A stretch of 64,000 nucleotides of DNA from Exiguobacterium alkaliphilum 12/1. Lineage in GTDB: Bacteria; Bacillota; Bacilli; Exiguobacteriales; Exiguobacteriaceae. Under the pieces are notes generated by a model, which saw only the letters and a program-made list of their open reading frames with translations, was not told the DNA's origin and did not search any database. The stretch covers positions 124,001 through 188,000 of the forward strand of contig NZ_JJMW01000041.1 in assembly GCF_000714435.1 (NCBI RefSeq), in the 5' to 3' direction. Positions 38,390 through 47,102 of the stretch are shown here, piece after piece. A program made the position numbers and the translations under genes. Each line of letters opens with the position of its first letter. Position 1 is the stretch's first letter.

Positions 38390-38725
38390 ATGTGGATTGT
38401 GATGAACAAGTTGGACGTGGAAAAAGGGAAGGTCGAGGCGGTGAAAGCCCGGTTCGAGACGACAAAGGGAATCGAGTCGATGGATGGGTTCATCCGTATG
38501 CAAGTGTTGACCGACACATCGGACGAGACGAAAGACCAAGTCGTCATCATGACGACGTGGCGTGACGCGGCGAGTTTTGAGAACTGGCTCGAGAGCGGAG
38601 CTTATAAACATGCCCATAAAAAACGGGACGACGACACGTCGGAAGTGAAGCCGGTCGTCCTCGGGAACACAGTCAGTCAATATGAGGTCGCCATCGAACA
38701 CGGCGCCTCATCCGATCACGTATAA
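38390..38725 (+). CDS. antibiotic-biosynthesis-monooxygenase-fold protein, HmoA/IsdG-like heme monooxygenase
   Basis: 111 residues from the ATG at 38390 (AAGGGGGAA upstream; a GTG at 38372 precedes that site). MWIVMNKLDVEKGK, GFIRMQVL, VIMTTWRDAASFENWLES and YKHAHKKR follow the HmoA/IsdG pattern, with Asn near the N-terminus, Trp in the middle and the heme-ligating His in the KHAHK segment. It probably cleaves heme to release iron. Its end overlaps the convergent CBS gene by 18 bases. Confidence 0.82.
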   Translation: MWIVMNKLDVEKGKVEAVKARFETTKGIESMDGFIRMQVLTDTSDETKDQVVIMTTWRDAASFENWLESGAYKHAHKKRDDDTSEVKPVVLGNTVSQYEVAIEHGASSDHV

Positions 38726-39409
38726 GATGTCTTGCGGACGAATGATGCCGAGGAGCGGCTCATCCGTATCGCCGGTCGCTGTGACGAGGAGCGCGTCGAG
38801 ACGTGCTCCTTCTTTCATGTTCACGAAATGATGATGGGCTTCGATGACGGACGTGTTCGCGGCGATGAAGCGATACCGATGGATGTGCGGATCATGATGG
38901 AGCACGTGGCTCACGAGCACCCCTTCGAGCGAGACGTGTGACGCGTACGCCGCTTCGGCGAGCCAACTCGTCACGCCTTTTTTCGTCAATAAGCCGAGCC
39001 ACGATCCGTCGATGCTATAAATCGGGAACTGGGAGTAATTCTCGTTTCGAATCGCCCGCAGCACGTCTTGTAGAGGATCGTCTGCCCGAAATGTTGTCAC
39101 CTGTTTTTGAAACAGCGGGATGACCAACTTCGGATGCAACAGTTCCCGCTCCACTTCAAGAATCAAGTCGACAATCGAATCGTGCGGCTCTGCGATGATG
39201 AAGTCAGGTTCCCGTCGCTCATGCACGATGGCGTTGCGCAACTGGCTCATCTGATGTAAGTCTTCTTTATACCGTTCAATGATTGGATTCTGTTTGGCGA
39301 GTCGGTTGACCATGTTGCTGAAACTAAAATGTTTCCCATCGCCCATCTCGCGACTCAAATAATCTTCAATCCGATGATACGACGCGATGAACTCTTCGGC
39401 TCTACTCAT
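38708..39409 (-). CDS. CBS-domain protein
   Basis: 233 residues. N-terminal helical region (1-90) with SQLRNAIVHER, recalling HEPN-like helices, followed by a CBS pair (about 95-233: VTTFRADDPLQDVLRAIRNE, FPIYSIDGSWLGLLTKKGV, LLGIIRPQDILYVIG). CBS pairs bind adenosine nucleotides. Partner unknown. AGGAG precedes the ATG. Confidence 0.8.
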   Translation of the reverse strand: MSRAEEFIASYHRIEDYLSREMGDGKHFSFSNMVNRLAKQNPIIERYKEDLHQMSQLRNAIVHERREPDFIIAEPHDSIVDLILEVERELLHPKLVIPLFQKQVTTFRADDPLQDVLRAIRNENYSQFPIYSIDGSWLGLLTKKGVTSWLAEAAYASHVSLEGVLVSHVLHHDPHIHRYRFIAANTSVIEAHHHFVNMKEGARLDALLVTATGDTDEPLLGIIRPQDILYVIG

Positions 39410-39522
39410 GTTTCCACTCTCCTTATCGCCTATCTATACCCGATTTTTTCTTCGTTCGAGCAGGATAAGCGCGCCTTATCACGAATGAGAACACATCCTA
39501 CTAACCGAAAGGAGGAGCGTCG

Positions 39523-40254
39523 ATGGCGACTCCGCTCCAAAACACGGCGCGCCTCTCGAACAAAGACGCGTTTCGTTCCGGCATGCGTGCCGGCATCCCC
39601 GTCGCGGTCGGCTACATTCCGATCGCCATCGCGTTCGGTCTGCTCGCGAAATCGTTCGACATGCCGAACGTGATCACACTGGCGATGTCCTTATTCATCT
39701 TTGCCGGGGCCAGCCAATTCATCGGGATCCAATTGATTATGGCCGGGGCGATGTATTGGGAGATTGTGCTGACGACGTTCATCTTGAACTTGCGTCACTT
39801 CCTCATGTCGGCCTCCTTGTCGCAACGGCTCGAGACGACCTCGAACCGCTTCCTCGCGGCCGTCGCGTTCGGGGTGACCGATGAGACGTTCAGCGTCGCC
39901 TCGATTCGCAATGAGGCGACGCGGGGCCATTTCGTCCTCGGATTGAACAGTATCGCTTTTTTGGCCTGGAACGTCGGTACGTGGATTGGCGTGTTTCTCG
40001 CGTTCGGCTTACCTATGGAGCTCCAGGCGAGTATGGGCATCGCCTTATACGCCATGTTCATCGGATTGCTCGTCCCGAGCTTGACGCGTAAGCCGGTCCT
40101 CGTCGTGGTCGCCGTAGCGGCAGTCGCACAGAGCGTGCTCCATTGGGGCGTGTCCCCGTTCTTCCCGCTCTCGTCCGGCCTCCGTATCATTCTTGCGACG
40201 TTCATCGCGGCTGGAGCTGGTGCCATGCTTTACCGAGAGGAGGAGTCACCATGA
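39523..40254 (+). CDS. azlC: AzlC family branched-chain amino acid exporter, large subunit
   Basis: 243 residues, about seven membrane helices. GIPVAVGYIPIAIAFGLLAK and LNLRHFLMSASL are family hallmarks. Works with AzlD, whose ATG overlaps the stop. Expected role: export of branched-chain amino acids or analogues. AAAGGAGGAG before the ATG. Confidence 0.93.
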   Translation: MATPLQNTARLSNKDAFRSGMRAGIPVAVGYIPIAIAFGLLAKSFDMPNVITLAMSLFIFAGASQFIGIQLIMAGAMYWEIVLTTFILNLRHFLMSASLSQRLETTSNRFLAAVAFGVTDETFSVASIRNEATRGHFVLGLNSIAFLAWNVGTWIGVFLAFGLPMELQASMGIALYAMFIGLLVPSLTRKPVLVVVAVAAVAQSVLHWGVSPFFPLSSGLRIILATFIAAGAGAMLYREEESP

Positions 40255-40550
40255 TCAGTCTATTTCTTCTCGTTTTGGCGATGGCGGTTGTGACGTATGT
40301 TCCGCGGCTCGTTCCGCTACTTTGGTTAAAAGACGTAGCGTTACCCCCGCTGTTGAAACGATTTCTCCTGTTCACGCCATACGCGGTGCTTGCGAGCCTC
40401 ATTTTTCCTGGCATCTTGACGGCGACGCACACTGTCTCATCAGCCTTGATTGGTGGGGCTGTGGCCGTGCTCTTGGCAATGCTCCGTGTGAACCTCGTCT
40501 TCGTCGTGCTCGGTGGCATCGCTGGTGTGTATGTGCTCGAGGTGTTATGA
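40251..40550 (+). CDS. azlD: AzlD family branched-chain amino acid exporter, small subunit
   Basis: 99 residues from the ATG at 40251 (GAGAGGAGG upstream), overlapping azlC by four bases. Three to four membrane helices; TYVPRLVPLLWL and FTPYAVLASLIFPGIL are typical. A terminator follows. Confidence 0.92.
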   Translation: MISLFLLVLAMAVVTYVPRLVPLLWLKDVALPPLLKRFLLFTPYAVLASLIFPGILTATHTVSSALIGGAVAVLLAMLRVNLVFVVLGGIAGVYVLEVL

Positions 40551-40556
40551 GAAACG

Positions 40557-40593
40557 AAAGGACTGTCCCGCAAATCTGGGACAGTCCTTTTAT
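40557..40593. terminator. bidirectional terminator
   Basis: AAAGGACTGTCCC pairs with GGGACAGTCCTTTT, between azlD and the convergent HD-GYP gene. Confidence 0.9.
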
Positions 40594-42068
40594 GCAGATA
40601 TCGTCTGGCGCCGCAATTCGATGAAGACGTCAACAAAGTTGGCGTCCCATTGCGTACCACGACCGCTCTCTAAAATCGCGAGCGCCTTCTCCGTCGGCAT
40701 CCCTTGTCGATATGGGCGGTCCGACGTCATCGCGTCATATGCATCGGCAATCGCCATGATGCGACCGAACAGCGGGATCGCGTCCCCCGCCAACCGGTCC
40801 GGATAGCCATTGCCATCGATTCGTTCATGATGGGAACGCACCCCGGCCAAAATCGGCTGCAGTGAATCCGGCAACGTGATTTGATTCAAAATATGGATGC
40901 CGATGGTCGGGTGCTCTTGAATCTGGGCGAACTCGTCGTCCGTCAATCGCCCTTCTTTCAACAAGACGTCATCTCGGACCCCGATCTTTCCGATGTCATG
41001 AAGGAGCGCCGACTTGCGAAGCAGTTCGACCTCGTGGACAGGCATCTGGAGCGCCTCGGCCAGTTCGACCGAATAAGCGGCGACCCGTTCCGAGTGACCG
41101 GCCGTGTAGGAGTCACGAGCGTCGAGGGTAGCGGCGAAGAGGACGAATAGACTATTCAACAACTGTTCGTTCTCCGTCTCTCGACGCGTCACGTTCTCGA
41201 CCATATGGTTGAAACCGGTCACGAGCTGACCGAACTCGTCCGCATACGGGTTCGCAATCGGGCGAAGTTGCCCGGCATCTAACGAGGCGACCCCTTCGGT
41301 CAAGGCGCCGAGCGGACGCTTGATGCTGTCATAGAGCAAGATGCTACTGAACGTGGCCACGCCGATGATGACGACCAAGATGAGAGCGGCCCATCCCCAA
41401 TACGCGTCGACTTGTTCGACAGTCGACAATTGGACGCCCGAAGCGAGCATGAACAGCATGACCGGGAACATCCCGATGATGAGCATGCTGACCAATAGCT
41501 TCGTCCGGACACTGAGCGAACGTTGTGTCGTCTGAAGCGGTTGTTGATGCAACAATCCGTTCTTTCCTTGGAAATGAAGGAGCATCGGTTCGACCGAGCG
41601 GTACGTCAGAAAGAATTCAATTAATGCATGCAAAAGTGCGATCAACACCGCTCCAAGTGCAGCAAGCCCAATCATCCGATACGGCAAATCAATCCAACCG
41701 AAGTGAATCGCGGTAGCTGATAAAAGCATCGCCGGAAGCGACAGTCCGAACAAATGCGGTCCCATGATTCGCTTGATGGTGAGCACCGGAAAGCGGCTCG
41801 TCTGATCAAACGCCTGCTGAAGCACGGCCTGACTCGGGAACTCGACCACACAAGCCGCACGAATCGGTGCCACATGTCTGCGGTACATGAGTAACTCCAG
41901 TCCGGCCATCATGGTCCCCGAGATGGCCATGATGGAAAATAGAATCGTCATTTCAACCGATGACAACTCGAGCGTCTGGAAGATGAATAAACCGCCAACC
42001 CCAAAGACGGCGATGCCAGACCCCAATATGTAATTCACTAACAATGTCCGTTGGAACGTTTTGAACAT
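40590..42068 (-). CDS. membrane HAMP / HD-GYP cyclic di-GMP phosphodiesterase
   Basis: 492 residues from the ATG at 42068 (GGGAGTGGG upstream). Four N-terminal membrane helices, two more at about 190-250, a HAMP region (LYDSIKRPLGALTEGVASL), then an HD-GYP domain: GHSERVAAYS, LLHDIGKIGV, HHERIDGNGYP. It should hydrolyse cyclic di-GMP, opposing the cyclase at 12983. There is no periplasmic-type sensor domain; sensing may occur within the membrane. Confidence 0.92.
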   Translation of the reverse strand: MFKTFQRTLLVNYILGSGIAVFGVGGLFIFQTLELSSVEMTILFSIMAISGTMMAGLELLMYRRHVAPIRAACVVEFPSQAVLQQAFDQTSRFPVLTIKRIMGPHLFGLSLPAMLLSATAIHFGWIDLPYRMIGLAALGAVLIALLHALIEFFLTYRSVEPMLLHFQGKNGLLHQQPLQTTQRSLSVRTKLLVSMLIIGMFPVMLFMLASGVQLSTVEQVDAYWGWAALILVVIIGVATFSSILLYDSIKRPLGALTEGVASLDAGQLRPIANPYADEFGQLVTGFNHMVENVTRRETENEQLLNSLFVLFAATLDARDSYTAGHSERVAAYSVELAEALQMPVHEVELLRKSALLHDIGKIGVRDDVLLKEGRLTDDEFAQIQEHPTIGIHILNQITLPDSLQPILAGVRSHHERIDGNGYPDRLAGDAIPLFGRIMAIADAYDAMTSDRPYRQGMPTEKALAILESGRGTQWDANFVDVFIELRRQTISA

Positions 42069-42138
42069 GAAACCCACTCCCGCCTCTGTCGACTGATTAC
42101 TTACTATATCGACCAATTGCCCTTCACTATTGAGACCA

Positions 42139-42173
42139 ACAAAAAACAGGCCTCTCAAACGAGAGACCTGTTC
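42139..42173 (-). terminator. terminator of the MscS-like gene
   Basis: AACAGGTCTCTC pairs with GAGAGGCCTGTT on the minus strand, followed by a T tract. Confidence 0.88.
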
Positions 42174-42182
42174 AACGATTGA

Positions 42183-43964
42183 TTACGGACGGAGCGGTCC
42201 TTCATTATCGTCTAACGACCGGTTGTTTTCATCCGGCGTGATATTGTCATGGAACGGGTTCGGTTCTGGACCGTCTACGTTCGTTTGGTTCGGCATATTC
42301 GTCCGATCCGCTTCGCGTTTCAATTCTTGTTTCGTTTGATTCGCTTCACGTTTCGATTGATCCAAACCTTGTTTCGCCTCACGCTTCGCAGCTTCGGCTT
42401 CTTGGCTCATTTGTGCTTTTTCTTGCTCGAGCCCTTCTTTCGAGACTTCTGTCTCATCGATATTCTTCTCTGCTTTCTTCAGGTAACGGGCCGCTGTTTC
42501 ACGTCCGCCGAGACCGAAGGCAAGGCCGAACGCGAGGGCGACTGCTCCGAGGATGAGCAAGAACGCCGTGTTGACGATCATCGGTGCGATTCCGAGTTGG
42601 CTGATTGCCATGAAGAAGGCGAGTCCGAGAATCGCGTACTTCGCAATGTGACGGAGAGCGCTCGGTTGACCGGCTCCATCGACGAGCACACTGCCGACGA
42701 GACGTTCTGCCATGTTCGCGAGCCAGAAACCGACCGCCAAGATGATGATGGCCGCGATGACCATTGGCAAGTAGGCGAAGATGGCTGTCGCGAGCGATGC
42801 CATGAATTCAAGGTTCGCTACTTGAAGCGCTTCTGAGACGAACAACAAGATGACGATGATTTGAACGATCGTCCCAATCACTTGCGCGACTGACGTCGAT
42901 GACGTCGAACGTCCACCGAAGCCCATCTTCTCTGCAAGTGAGTTCACACCTAAGTTTTCAAGGAGTGATACGACGACTCCTTTGAGCCACTTGGCGAGGA
43001 ACACACCGACGAGAATCAAGACGATGGCGACGATGATGTTCGGAATCATTGCCAAGATGTTATTGAGCATCGAGATGGCCGGATCCGAGATACCACGGAT
43101 GTTCAACGCTTCAAGCGCTGAAATCGTGACCGGAATCATGATCAAGATGAAGACGATTGTTCCGACAGCCTTCGCGAGGCTTGAGCCTTTGACGTAATCC
43201 GCTAAGTGCAACTTCTCAGCAAATCGGTTCAAACCAGCGGCTTCCAAGAACTTCGTCAAGATGTCGCGGACGATTTTCGCCACGACATATCCGATGGCGA
43301 AGATGAGTGCGGCTGCGACCAGTCTCGGGATGAACCCTAGGAAACTGTTCAACAAGTCTTCAAACGGTCCGCTGATCCCTTGAAGTCCGAGCGCATCGAG
43401 TACGGCCGGAAGCGCCAACAAGAGGACGAGGTAAAAGACGATGTTTGCTACCGTATCCACCCATTGTGTCTGGTTCACACTCGATGAGTCCTGACCTGTC
43501 TTCTCCATCAACTTGTTCAAGTTGAGGCGATGACCTGCCATCTGAATCGCTTTTTTCAAGAGTGTCGCGATAATCCAAGCGACGAGCAAGATGAGACCGG
43601 CTTTAATGACCCCGGTAATCAATCCTGAGAAGCTCGCATAGATTTGGTTGAACGGCTGCGCGACGCCCGGCACGTTCATGTATTCAAAGACGATCAAGAA
43701 AGCAAGGAGCAAAACTCCGAAGAAGACGACTTTCGCAATGATGCGTTCAGGCGTCCACTTTCTCTCTTCACGGCCCGGTTTGGCCGGATCCCCTTCTTTC
43801 GTTACCCCGACACGCTCATCAAGTCGTGCTTTGCGAAGCGCTTTACGCGTCACGCCTTCTAACACTTTTGCCAAGATAAAACCGATGACAAGAACTAATA
43901 GGACTAGCAAAAGGTCTGGTAGCCACGACATGACTGAGTTGAAATTGTACGTCGTATTGTTCAT
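42183..43964 (-). CDS. mechanosensitive-channel-like protein built of TM-helix repeats
   Basis: 593 residues. Five related membrane hairpins are visible near residues 16-50, 115-152, 212-252, 307-350 and 399-425, each with a hydrophobic helix ending in G(F/Y/V)xxAK or similar and an amphipathic follow-on such as AAGLNRFAEKL or NLGVNSLAEKM. The last segment, ALAFGLAFGLGGRETAARYL (about 476-495), resembles the MscS pore helix. A coiled-coil, highly charged tail (496-560) and an acidic Asn/Pro-rich end follow. A membrane-tension or osmotic role is likely. Confidence 0.85.
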   Translation of the reverse strand: MNNTTYNFNSVMSWLPDLLLVLLVLVIGFILAKVLEGVTRKALRKARLDERVGVTKEGDPAKPGREERKWTPERIIAKVVFFGVLLLAFLIVFEYMNVPGVAQPFNQIYASFSGLITGVIKAGLILLVAWIIATLLKKAIQMAGHRLNLNKLMEKTGQDSSSVNQTQWVDTVANIVFYLVLLLALPAVLDALGLQGISGPFEDLLNSFLGFIPRLVAAALIFAIGYVVAKIVRDILTKFLEAAGLNRFAEKLHLADYVKGSSLAKAVGTIVFILIMIPVTISALEALNIRGISDPAISMLNNILAMIPNIIVAIVLILVGVFLAKWLKGVVVSLLENLGVNSLAEKMGFGGRSTSSTSVAQVIGTIVQIIVILLFVSEALQVANLEFMASLATAIFAYLPMVIAAIIILAVGFWLANMAERLVGSVLVDGAGQPSALRHIAKYAILGLAFFMAISQLGIAPMIVNTAFLLILGAVALAFGLAFGLGGRETAARYLKKAEKNIDETEVSKEGLEQEKAQMSQEAEAAKREAKQGLDQSKREANQTKQELKREADRTNMPNQTNVDGPEPNPFHDNITPDENNRSLDDNEGPLRP

Positions 43965-44176
43965 GCAACAACTTCCTCCTATCTCTTTTTAATTTTTGGT
44001 TAACTTTGACTCTCTGTATTAATACCAACATTTTCATGGCGGTAAACCTTGCCGCTTTCATATTGCGGAAAACAGTTATTCGATTGCGATTTTTTGTTTC
44101 ATTAGAAAGAAGACGTGTCTTTCTTAGCCAAATATGGTACGAATGAGTTGGAAATCTTTTTTGAGGAGGAGTCTCG

Positions 44177-44590
44177 ATGAACATCGCTTTGATTGCCCAC
44201 GATAAAAAGAAAGATGATTTGATTCGCTTGGTGCGTGCCTATGCGCACATTTTAAAACACCATCACCTATTCGCCACCGGCACGACCGGAAAGCGCGTGG
44301 CTGAAGCGACCGGGCTTCCGGTTCACTGTTTCAAATCGGGCCCGCTCGGCGGAGATCAGGAAATCGGAGCCGCCGTCGCGCGTGGTGAAATGGACATGAT
44401 CCTCTTTTTCCGTGACCCGTTGACGGCACAACCGCATGAGCCTGACGTCAGTGCGTTGATGCGCTTATGTGATGTGTACTCCATCCCGCTCGCGACGAAC
44501 ATGGGCGGCAGTGAGATTTTAGTCCGTAGCATCGAACAAGGCGACTTCGAGGCCCGAATGCTCGACCATAACGACGAGCCCCCTGCCTGA
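44177..44590 (+). CDS. mgsA: methylglyoxal synthase
   Basis: 137 residues, full length. Converts dihydroxyacetone phosphate to methylglyoxal and phosphate. [36 protein letters not shown] and [14 protein letters not shown] carry the catalytic Asp residues and phosphate-binding groups. GAGGAGGAG precedes the ATG. Confidence 0.96.
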   Translation: MNIALIAHDKKKDDLIRLVRAYAHILKHHHLFATGTTGKRVAEATGLPVHCFKSGPLGGDQEIGAAVARGEMDMILFFRDPLTAQPHEPDVSALMRLCDVYSIPLATNMGGSEILVRSIEQGDFEARMLDHNDEPPA

Positions 44591-44622
44591 ACCGAAACAA
44601 ACTATAGAAGAGAGGGATTCAT

Positions 44623-45495
44623 CTGAAACAACCTATCTTTACCGACCCCGCCCTCCAAGCGTTTTATGACCAAGTTCGCACTCACTTGTTGGATTTAGTC
44701 GATGATGAAGCGGAAGCGGAGCGTCTGCTCGACAGTTTGGCCGGCTACATGAGCCAGGCCGAGAAGAACGGTCAATCGCTCGACGGGCTACTCAGCCAAT
44801 CCCCGCATGAATACGCCGTGTTTTTAGTTGAAAAGCCGGTGACAAATGAAGAGTTCCGCCGACGCTATCATACGCTCATCGAACAATCGGAAGAGTTGAA
44901 GCCACACGAGAAGACGCAAGTCAATCGCGAGTTCGATTGGGCGGTCGATCGATTGAATGATATGAAGCTAAAGCTGCAAGATATCGAGATGCGGGACGTC
45001 TCGTTTCTCGCCTATACGAAAATCGAAGCGATGAAATCGTCACGCCGGGCCTGGAACCAGTTCGGCTGGTTGCTCGGGATGATTCTCGCCTTTGCCTACG
45101 CCAACCTGCTCCTCGTCATGGACGACGTGTTCAGCCTGCGCCTCTTCACGGCACCGACCGGTATGTATGCCATCGATTACTTCGGCTTCATCCTGCCGGT
45201 CCTGTTGACGGGTGCCGTTTTCGGCTTGTTGACGCGATTCCGCCACCACTTCCAGACGCTCGGCCGGCGTGTCTTGTTTGCTATCTTCATCGTGCTCGTC
45301 TACATCGGGTTCGTCATTTTGACCCAACCTGTACTCATGGCGCTCGAATGGTCGTTTCTCATTCAATTGACGCCGCTGTATGCACTCGTCCTTCTTGGCC
45401 TCAGCGGTTTCATGGCGCTATGGACACTCATCGAGTTCATCTGGCGCAACACGCGTTGCCGGCTCGGCAACGACGACGTCATCCTCTATTACTAA
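44623..45495 (+). CDS. DUF1129-like membrane protein with apparent CTG start
   Basis: About 290 residues. The reading frame is open from 44608, but the first ordinary starts are TTGs at 44683 and 44686, inside what looks like a conserved N-terminal helical region. GAGAGGG lies six bases before CTG at 44623 (product begins MKQPIFTDPALQAFYDQ), so CTG is the best start. The N-terminal cytosolic domain (1-120) is helical, with AERLLDSLAGYMSQAEKNG as in DUF1129/HAAS-type proteins; about six membrane helices follow. Role unknown. Start confidence is lower than gene confidence. Confidence 0.72.
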   Translation: MKQPIFTDPALQAFYDQVRTHLLDLVDDEAEAERLLDSLAGYMSQAEKNGQSLDGLLSQSPHEYAVFLVEKPVTNEEFRRRYHTLIEQSEELKPHEKTQVNREFDWAVDRLNDMKLKLQDIEMRDVSFLAYTKIEAMKSSRRAWNQFGWLLGMILAFAYANLLLVMDDVFSLRLFTAPTGMYAIDYFGFILPVLLTGAVFGLLTRFRHHFQTLGRRVLFAIFIVLVYIGFVILTQPVLMALEWSFLIQLTPLYALVLLGLSGFMALWTLIEFIWRNTRCRLGNDDVILYY

Positions 45496-45501
45496 TCGAC
45501 A

Positions 45502-45531
45502 GACGCCTTTTCGTTAGAGAAGGCGTTTTTT
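45502..45531 (+). terminator. terminator after the DUF1129-like gene
   Basis: ACGCCTT (45502-45508) pairs with AAGGCGT (45520-45526), followed by T's. Confidence 0.8.
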
Positions 45532-45557
45532 GTTTGAAGTTCGGCAAGAACGGAAAT
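45532..45557 (+). promoter_or_regulatory. weak sigma-B-like promoter before the YflT genes
   Basis: GTTTGA (45532-45537), 14 bases, then GGAAAT (45552-45557). The -35 is good, the -10 poor against GGGTAT. YflT-type genes are often sigma-B controlled, which is the main support. Confidence 0.25.
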
Positions 45558-45613
45558 TATTAATACCGTGACGCCAATTTGTACAGCAAAAAATAGATTG
45601 AAGGAGGCACACT

Positions 45614-46129
45614 ATGTCGGATCGCAAAATTATCGGACTCTTTTCAAGCGAACAAGAAGTGATGGATCAGGTGGATGAGCTTCGGACAGCCGGGGAAGCT
45701 GAGAAGAACATGCACGTCGTCGCGAAGCGGGATGGGGAAATCTCAGCCTTGCGTTACCATACCGATGTGAACGCGGAAGCGGGCATTCGTGACGTCAACT
45801 GGCTCGACCGTGTCAAGTCGTTCCTGCACGGGAGTGACCGGATTCGCGACGAGTTGCGCAATATGGGGTTAAGTGACGCGGAGGCAGAAGAGTATTACAC
45901 GGCCATCGACAACGGCAAACTATTGCTCTATGTCGACAAGCATTCGTATGAGCGTTATCCGAATATGTATAAGAAGGATAGCGAGCTCGACCACGAAAAA
46001 GGGGAAGAAGCGGACGGCATCGCGTTCGACGCCAAACCGTTCAACGATCACGATGAAGAGCCGCGCGGGACGAAAGACGACCCGATCGTTCGCGGACATT
46101 CCGGTTTAGAAGACCATCGTCGACTATAA
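45614..46129 (+). CDS. general stress protein, YflT domain
   Basis: 171 residues. YflT domain at about 1-110 (IIGLFSSEQEVMDQVDELR, MHVVAKRD, LRNMGLSDAEAEEYYTAIDNGKLLLYVD), followed by an acidic, disordered-looking tail. Soluble and cytosolic; the family is induced by general stress, biochemical role unknown. GGAGG precedes the ATG. Paralogue follows 18 bases downstream. Confidence 0.88.
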   Translation: MSDRKIIGLFSSEQEVMDQVDELRTAGEAEKNMHVVAKRDGEISALRYHTDVNAEAGIRDVNWLDRVKSFLHGSDRIRDELRNMGLSDAEAEEYYTAIDNGKLLLYVDKHSYERYPNMYKKDSELDHEKGEEADGIAFDAKPFNDHDEEPRGTKDDPIVRGHSGLEDHRRL

Positions 46130-46147
46130 TCTAAGGAGGAAACAGAG

Positions 46148-46759
46148 ATGAGCGAGAAACAATTCGTCAGTATGTATGACACACAACAATCAGCACTTGG
46201 TAAAGTCGAAGAGTTGCGGGCAAAGGGCTACAAAGACTCAGATATTTACGTCGTCGCGAAACACGAAGACAGCGTCTCGATTTTGCGTCGCCAAACGGAC
46301 GTGCACACCGAGGCGTCCCACGACACCGGCTGGTTCGATAAAGTGCGTGCCTTCTTAAGCGGGAAAGAAGATGTCCATAGCGGTCTCCGCAACATGGGGC
46401 TAAGCGAAGAGGAAGTGAATCGCCACTACCGCGACGTCGAGGATGGGAAGATTCTCATCTATGTCGACGAAGACTTCGAACGCCGCCACAACGAAGGTTT
46501 GACGGTCGACTCGACCCGTTATAATGAAACGACGCACGGATCAAGCCATCAGGGTCACCATACGGCCGACGGGCTCGAGATCGACTCGACACGGTACAAC
46601 GAGACGACCGGTGACAACCCAAATCGAGCGGTCGACCCTGAGCAAGACAAACTGGATGAAAAAGCTGAACTGAATGATAAAGAAGCGAAATTGCGCGGTC
46701 TCGACGACCGGGCGCTGCGCAACGATTTTGAAGACCCGGACAACGTCCGCCGCTTCTAA
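46148..46759 (+). CDS. general stress protein, YflT domain, with tail repeats
   Basis: 203 residues. Same domain as the upstream gene (FVSMYDTQQSALGKVEELR, IYVVAKHED, LRNMGLSEEEVNRHYRDVEDGKILIYVD). The tail carries a repeated motif: VDSTRYNETT and, about 28 residues later, IDSTRYNETT, plus a His-rich spacer. AAGGAGG precedes the ATG. The two genes form an operon and arose by duplication. Confidence 0.88.
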   Translation: MSEKQFVSMYDTQQSALGKVEELRAKGYKDSDIYVVAKHEDSVSILRRQTDVHTEASHDTGWFDKVRAFLSGKEDVHSGLRNMGLSEEEVNRHYRDVEDGKILIYVDEDFERRHNEGLTVDSTRYNETTHGSSHQGHHTADGLEIDSTRYNETTGDNPNRAVDPEQDKLDEKAELNDKEAKLRGLDDRALRNDFEDPDNVRRF

Positions 46760-46765
46760 AGCAAA

Positions 46766-46796
46766 AGGAGTCTGACCTATGCGTCAGACTCCTTTT
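46766..46796. terminator. terminator, first copy of a 31-bp repeat
   Basis: AGGAGTCTGACCTATGCGTC and the rest (to 46796) form a hairpin AGGAGTCTGAC / GTCAGACTCCT with T's. The same 31 bases occur at 47071-47101. Confidence 0.9.
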
Positions 46797-47070
46797 GCTG
46801 TTGACGAACCAAATCACCCGTCACGATTTGGTTCGTCTTCTTTTCGATTCAATAGTCTCGAGGCGCTCGGTGAACGACATAAAAAAGACGAGAGGCCACC
46901 CAAGGGCGGCCTCTCGCGGCGTTCATCCGACGGCGCCGTAGACTCCTTAGGGGTCAGCGAGCGAAGGGAGACCCAGCAGCGACAACGTCGCGATGCGGCT
47001 CCCTGCTCGCCCCTAGGAAAGCGGAGGCGCCAAGCGGATGAGCGAAAACATTCTGTTAGTCAACAATCTG
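46797..47070. repeat. intergenic element with extended hairpins
   Basis: Contains a terminator-like hairpin (GACGAACCAAATC / GATTTGGTTCGTC, 46803-46839) and a second stem (GAGAGGCC / GGCCTCTC, about 46889-46917). Then comes a 100-base nested hairpin from 46932 to 47031: GGCGCC/GGCGCC, TAGGGG/CCCCTA (46948-46953 with 47010-47015), GCGAGC/GCTCGC (46957-46962 with 47005-47010), GGGAG/CTCCC (46966-46970 with 46999-47003) and CGAC/GTCG. No coding potential. It lies between two copies of the same 31-base terminator, as if inserted with duplication. It could be a dispersed intergenic repeat or an RNA gene. Confidence 0.6.
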
Positions 47071-47101
47071 AGGAGTCTGACCTATGCGTCAGACTCCTTT
47101 T
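47071..47101. terminator. terminator, second copy of the 31-bp repeat
   Basis: Identical in 31 bases to 46766-46796 and in the same orientation; here it lies at the end of the convergent 2-hydroxyacid dehydrogenase gene, where it serves as terminator on the minus strand. Confidence 0.85.
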
Positions 47102-47102
47102 T

